Shown here: piece after piece, positions 61,375 through 64,000 of the stretch
Layout: every line of letters begins with the position of its first letter
How positions within the stretch are numbered: position 1 is the stretch's first letter
Origin: JBMFVE01 sp049966155
Lineage (GTDB): Bacteria; Bacteroidota; Ignavibacteria; Kryptoniales; JAKASW01
DNA: 64,000 nt
NCBI GenBank assembly: GCA_049966155.1
Contig: JBMFVE010000006.1
Location: forward strand, 1 to 64,000
Reading direction: 5' to 3'
Position numbers and translations under genes: made by a program
The notes under the pieces: generated by a model
What the model saw: only the letters and a program-made list of their open reading frames with translations
What the model was told of the DNA's origin: nothing
Databases searched by the model: none

Positions 61375-64000
61375 TCAAAAATCCAAGCTCACTCCAACCC
61401 GGAGTGATCGTGGTGCTGAAAAGCTCGAAGGGTCATTTATAAACTGCTGTAAGGTATTGAGTCCAATAATTGTTCCAGCAGAGTATATATCCTGAATCGG
61501 AATGTCATTGGCACGTCCTGTATATGCATTAACATTCACCTCGTTTCTTATGTCAAGCACATTATACACAAGGAAAAACAAATTGACATTTACACCGTTC
61601 TTTAGTTTAAAGGATTTTTGTGCCCGGAGATCCACATTATATGTAGGTGGCTTGACACCGTTATTATAGAAGAGGAGTCCCTGTGATATACGAACATCTT
61701 GCGTATAAGGAAAGCCAGATCCATAATTAAATACCAGACCGACATTCCAATTGTCTGGTATTCCTACATCCAACTCGATATTTAGGGTGTTTCGTTGGTC
61801 CCAGTCCAGCGGGACAAACGTTTTAGGAGTCTCAACTGGCGGCTGCGTTTGATTGTTATAAAAAACGGACATTGGGTCTGAAGCATCCCCCTCTGCTATC
61901 TGGTATGTGTAATCCACCTTCAACCCAAAGTAATCCGTAAAATGCTTGTCCAATGTCAATATGAACCCACGGACATTTGCATAATCCCTATTTATATATC
62001 TTGCATAATTTACACCCTGGTAGGTATTGATAATCTCCATGCCAAGCCAATCTCTGATATCTCTATTGTAGATAGTGAAGTCCAAAGTGAGATCCGATGT
62101 AAGAGCCTGTTGCAACCCCACTTCATACATAACTGTCCTCTCGGGCTGTAGATCTGGATTCCCCATTATACTCGCCAATCCTCCAGTTTCAAGGACCAAT
62201 TCACCGGGATTGTCGTAAAGACTGGAGAAACTTGGAATTTGGAAAAAGTGACCATATGAAAAGTGAATAATACCTCTGTCGGTAATTGGAAAAGAAATTC
62301 CCAACCGAGGACTTATTTGTGTCTTTGCTGATGCCTCCACCATCCTTCCTGCATTTGGGAAGTTCGAATCACGAAGGGGATTTCTTAGGTCATATAAATA
62401 TTGAGAGTTAGGTTTGAAATAGTCAAACCTTATCCCAAAGTTTATGATCATTATATCATATTCAGCTTTGTCCTGTATATAAAAGGAGGCTTCCACAGGA
62501 TATCTCGTATATGCCTGGTTACCAGCAGGATCTTGTTCACTTATTGCACCGAGCTGCAGATAGGTGGGCTTATAAACTGTATCAGTTGTACCACTTGAGG
62601 TAAGGCTTATCAAGCTGTATTCGTGATCATACAGTTTAAATAAATCAAATTCAATTCCTGCGCCAATTTTGTGGTGCCTTGATACCTGATCGTTAAACTG
62701 CCACTGAAGAATACTTTCAATCGTTTGCCTTTCATAACGCCCAGATTGCTGTCCCCCTGATTGAAAAGTATAGTTTGTTAAAGGGGATCCCTGAGTTGGA
62801 TCAACATATCTGGGATCGTAAGGATCCTTATAAACGTATCCTTTATAATCGTACCTATTTATAGCAAACTTAAATGTTTGCATAATACTCTGGGAGGGAA
62901 CATGATTAATTTGAAGGGATTGTATCAAATTATTCATATAATGATTCATCAAACCATCCGGTGTCCATGCCCAAACATGACTATAGTACTTATTAAATGT
63001 ATTATTGTAAAAAACGCTGTATGAAAACTTTAATGATTGAAACGAATAGGAAAGCTTGCCGTTCAAAGAATAGAGTCTACTTGGATTCATTGGCACATAG
63101 GATGAATCACCTGTATGAGGCATGATGTACACAGGGTTCCCATTCTGATCAAGGATCGGATTCCCATTAGCATCTGTAAGTTGATACGGAGTCTTGTCCC
63201 ATGTATTATAAATTCTCCATCCATACAGATAACCGGGATTATAATAATACCGCCCTGTTGAGAAAAAAGTTAAATTTGGTATAAGAACAGCTGGTCCGCT
63301 CAAAGTGAACTCATAATCTCTTGTTCTAAAAGTAGTTAGGCGTCCAACATTTGGAAACAAATTTGTGTGCGTGGTCACATAGTCCCCCGCGTATGCCGAC
63401 AATGAGCCATGAAATTTATCTCCTCCATCCTGTGTAACTATATTTACCACGCCCGACATTGCTTGGCCATATTCTGCATTAAAAGTACCACTTATAACTT
63501 CCATTTCTCTTATTGAAGAATTCTGGACCTGCAGAGGAAGAGATCCATTAAACGGATCTGTCACTGGAAGCCCATCAACGAGGTATGATACTTCATCAGA
63601 GCGGCCACCTCTAAAATGACCACCAACAACTCCAGCCTGGAGGCCGATTATCTGGCCAACGCTCTCCACAGGCAATTGGTTAATTTGATTAGAACTAACT
63701 GTTACTGAAGTAGAAGTCAAATCCTTCTGGACCAATGGTCTTTTGGCAGTTACCACAACTTCTTTTGTTGTCACCGCCTGAGGATTCAGCTTTATATCAA
63801 GAGTAAATGTTAAATCAATCTTAATTGGGACTTTATTGACAATTACCTTTTCGTAACCAACAGCACTAATCACAACGGTATACTCACCTGGCGGTATGTA
63901 ATCCACAAAATAGTAGCCATTTAAGTCTGTAGAAGACCCCATTTTAGTTCCCCGTATGACAACACTTGCACCAACTATTGGCTCGCCAGTTTGAGCATCA
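61375..64000 (-). CDS. TonB-dependent receptor, N-terminus beyond the right edge
   Basis: The frame is open to the window end (GEPIVGASVVIRGTKMGSST before the first internal Met), so the signal peptide and the start are missing. Visible parts are the carboxypeptidase-regulatory-like domain (GYYFVDYIPPGEYTVVISAV), a plug (VESVGQIIGLQAGVVGGHFR, YLVDGLPVTDPFNG, FNAEYGQAMSGVVNIVTQDG) and a barrel ending RSLRVGVSLDF with a terminal Phe. It is the first visible gene of a module with a large sorted protein, a PorV/PorQ-like barrel, a BNR propeller and GH3. It probably imports an oligosaccharide or another nutrient; the ligand is unknown. Confidence 0.9.
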   Translation of the reverse strand, partial: DAQTGEPIVGASVVIRGTKMGSSTDLNGYYFVDYIPPGEYTVVISAVGYEKVIVNKVPIKIDLTFTLDIKLNPQAVTTKEVVVTAKRPLVQKDLTSTSVTVSSNQINQLPVESVGQIIGLQAGVVGGHFRGGRSDEVSYLVDGLPVTDPFNGSLPLQVQNSSIREMEVISGTFNAEYGQAMSGVVNIVTQDGGDKFHGSLSAYAGDYVTTHTNLFPNVGRLTTFRTRDYEFTLSGPAVLIPNLTFFSTGRYYYNPGYLYGWRIYNTWDKTPYQLTDANGNPILDQNGNPVYIMPHTGDSSYVPMNPSRLYSLNGKLSYSFQSLKFSYSVFYNNTFNKYYSHVWAWTPDGLMNHYMNNLIQSLQINHVPSQSIMQTFKFAINRYDYKGYVYKDPYDPRYVDPTQGSPLTNYTFQSGGQQSGRYERQTIESILQWQFNDQVSRHHKIGAGIEFDLFKLYDHEYSLISLTSSGTTDTVYKPTYLQLGAISEQDPAGNQAYTRYPVEASFYIQDKAEYDIMIINFGIRFDYFKPNSQYLYDLRNPLRDSNFPNAGRMVEASAKTQISPRLGISFPITDRGIIHFSYGHFFQIPSFSSLYDNPGELVLETGGLASIMGNPDLQPERTVMYEVGLQQALTSDLTLDFTIYNRDIRDWLGMEIINTYQGVNYARYINRDYANVRGFILTLDKHFTDYFGLKVDYTYQIAEGDASDPMSVFYNNQTQPPVETPKTFVPLDWDQRNTLNIELDVGIPDNWNVGLVFNYGSGFPYTQDVRISQGLLFYNNGVKPPTYNVDLRAQKSFKLKNGVNVNLFFLVYNVLDIRNEVNVNAYTGRANDIPIQDIYSAGTIIGLNTLQQFINDPSSFSAPRSLRVGVSLDF

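Noticed and set aside
31333..64000. Classical SusC/SusD polysaccharide-utilisation locus
   Set aside because: TonB receptors are present but no SusD-like lipoprotein is seen next to either of them.
1..64000. CRISPR arrays, tRNA/rRNA genes, insertion sequences or prophage
   Set aside because: No regular repeat-spacer series, tRNA-like cloverleaf, transposase, integrase or phage structural gene was recognised on reading the window.

Overview
The window looks like a chromosomal segment of a free-living, Gram-negative member of the Bacteroidota/Chlorobiota superphylum, most likely Ignavibacteria-like. This is inferred from gene content, not from a search. It carries type IX secretion (T9SS) genes porU and porV, many secreted proteins ending in a T9SS type A sorting domain (YPNPFN...GVYFY...KMILLK pattern), TonB-dependent receptors with carboxypeptidase-regulatory N-termini, an MEP-pathway ispE and a type IV pilus operon. 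Base composition is moderately AT-rich. TTG is used unusually often as a start codon. I see no tRNA, rRNA, CRISPR, prophage or insertion sequence.

Region 1 (1-10038, minus strand) is a type IV pilus operon in the order pilin, pilC, pilB, pilT-like, pilM-pilN fusion, pilO-pilP-like fusion, short secretin, CheY-like receiver, then a partial Ig-like ORF at the left edge. A sigma70-like promoter, a roughly 200-nt GC-rich leader with nested inverted repeats and a strong Shine-Dalgarno precede the pilin. An intrinsic terminator follows it, so the pilin should be made in excess of the machinery.

Region 2 (10480-18600, plus strand) holds an acyl-CoA/AMP ligase, a secreted clan GH-D glycosidase, ispE, a T9SS-sorted phospholipase D-like protein and a metallophosphoesterase.

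Region 3 (18608-31242, minus strand) is a T9SS operon: porU (sortase), porV, an M6-like protein whose zinc motif is lost, a metallopeptidase/beta-propeller/outer-membrane-barrel fusion, and a DUF5683-like protein. porU has a clear promoter, and between that promoter and the start codon lies a strong terminator-like hairpin, which is a candidate attenuator.

Region 4 (31333-51946, minus strand) resembles a polysaccharide-utilisation locus without SusD. It has a spherulin-4/GH135-like secreted protein, a TonB receptor, a T9SS-sorted protein, a DUF4874/DUF4832 protein, two GH36-like alpha-galactosidase-type enzymes, a GNAT acetyltransferase, a sodium:sugar symporter with an unlisted 51-aa membrane partner, a galactokinase-like GHMP kinase, a sugar-1-phosphate nucleotidyltransferase, a ROK regulator and a mutarotase-like protein. 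The set fits release, import and phosphorylation/nucleotidylation of an alpha-linked galactose-type sugar.

Region 5 (52198-64000, minus strand) holds a fragment of a FAD-dependent oxidoreductase, a DJ-1/PfpI protein, a PA14-containing GH3 glycosidase, a BNR/YCF48-like T9SS-sorted protein, a PorV/PorQ-like barrel, a large secreted calcium-loop protein and a TonB receptor that runs off the right edge. The last three appear to be a recurrent outer-membrane module standing in for SusCD.
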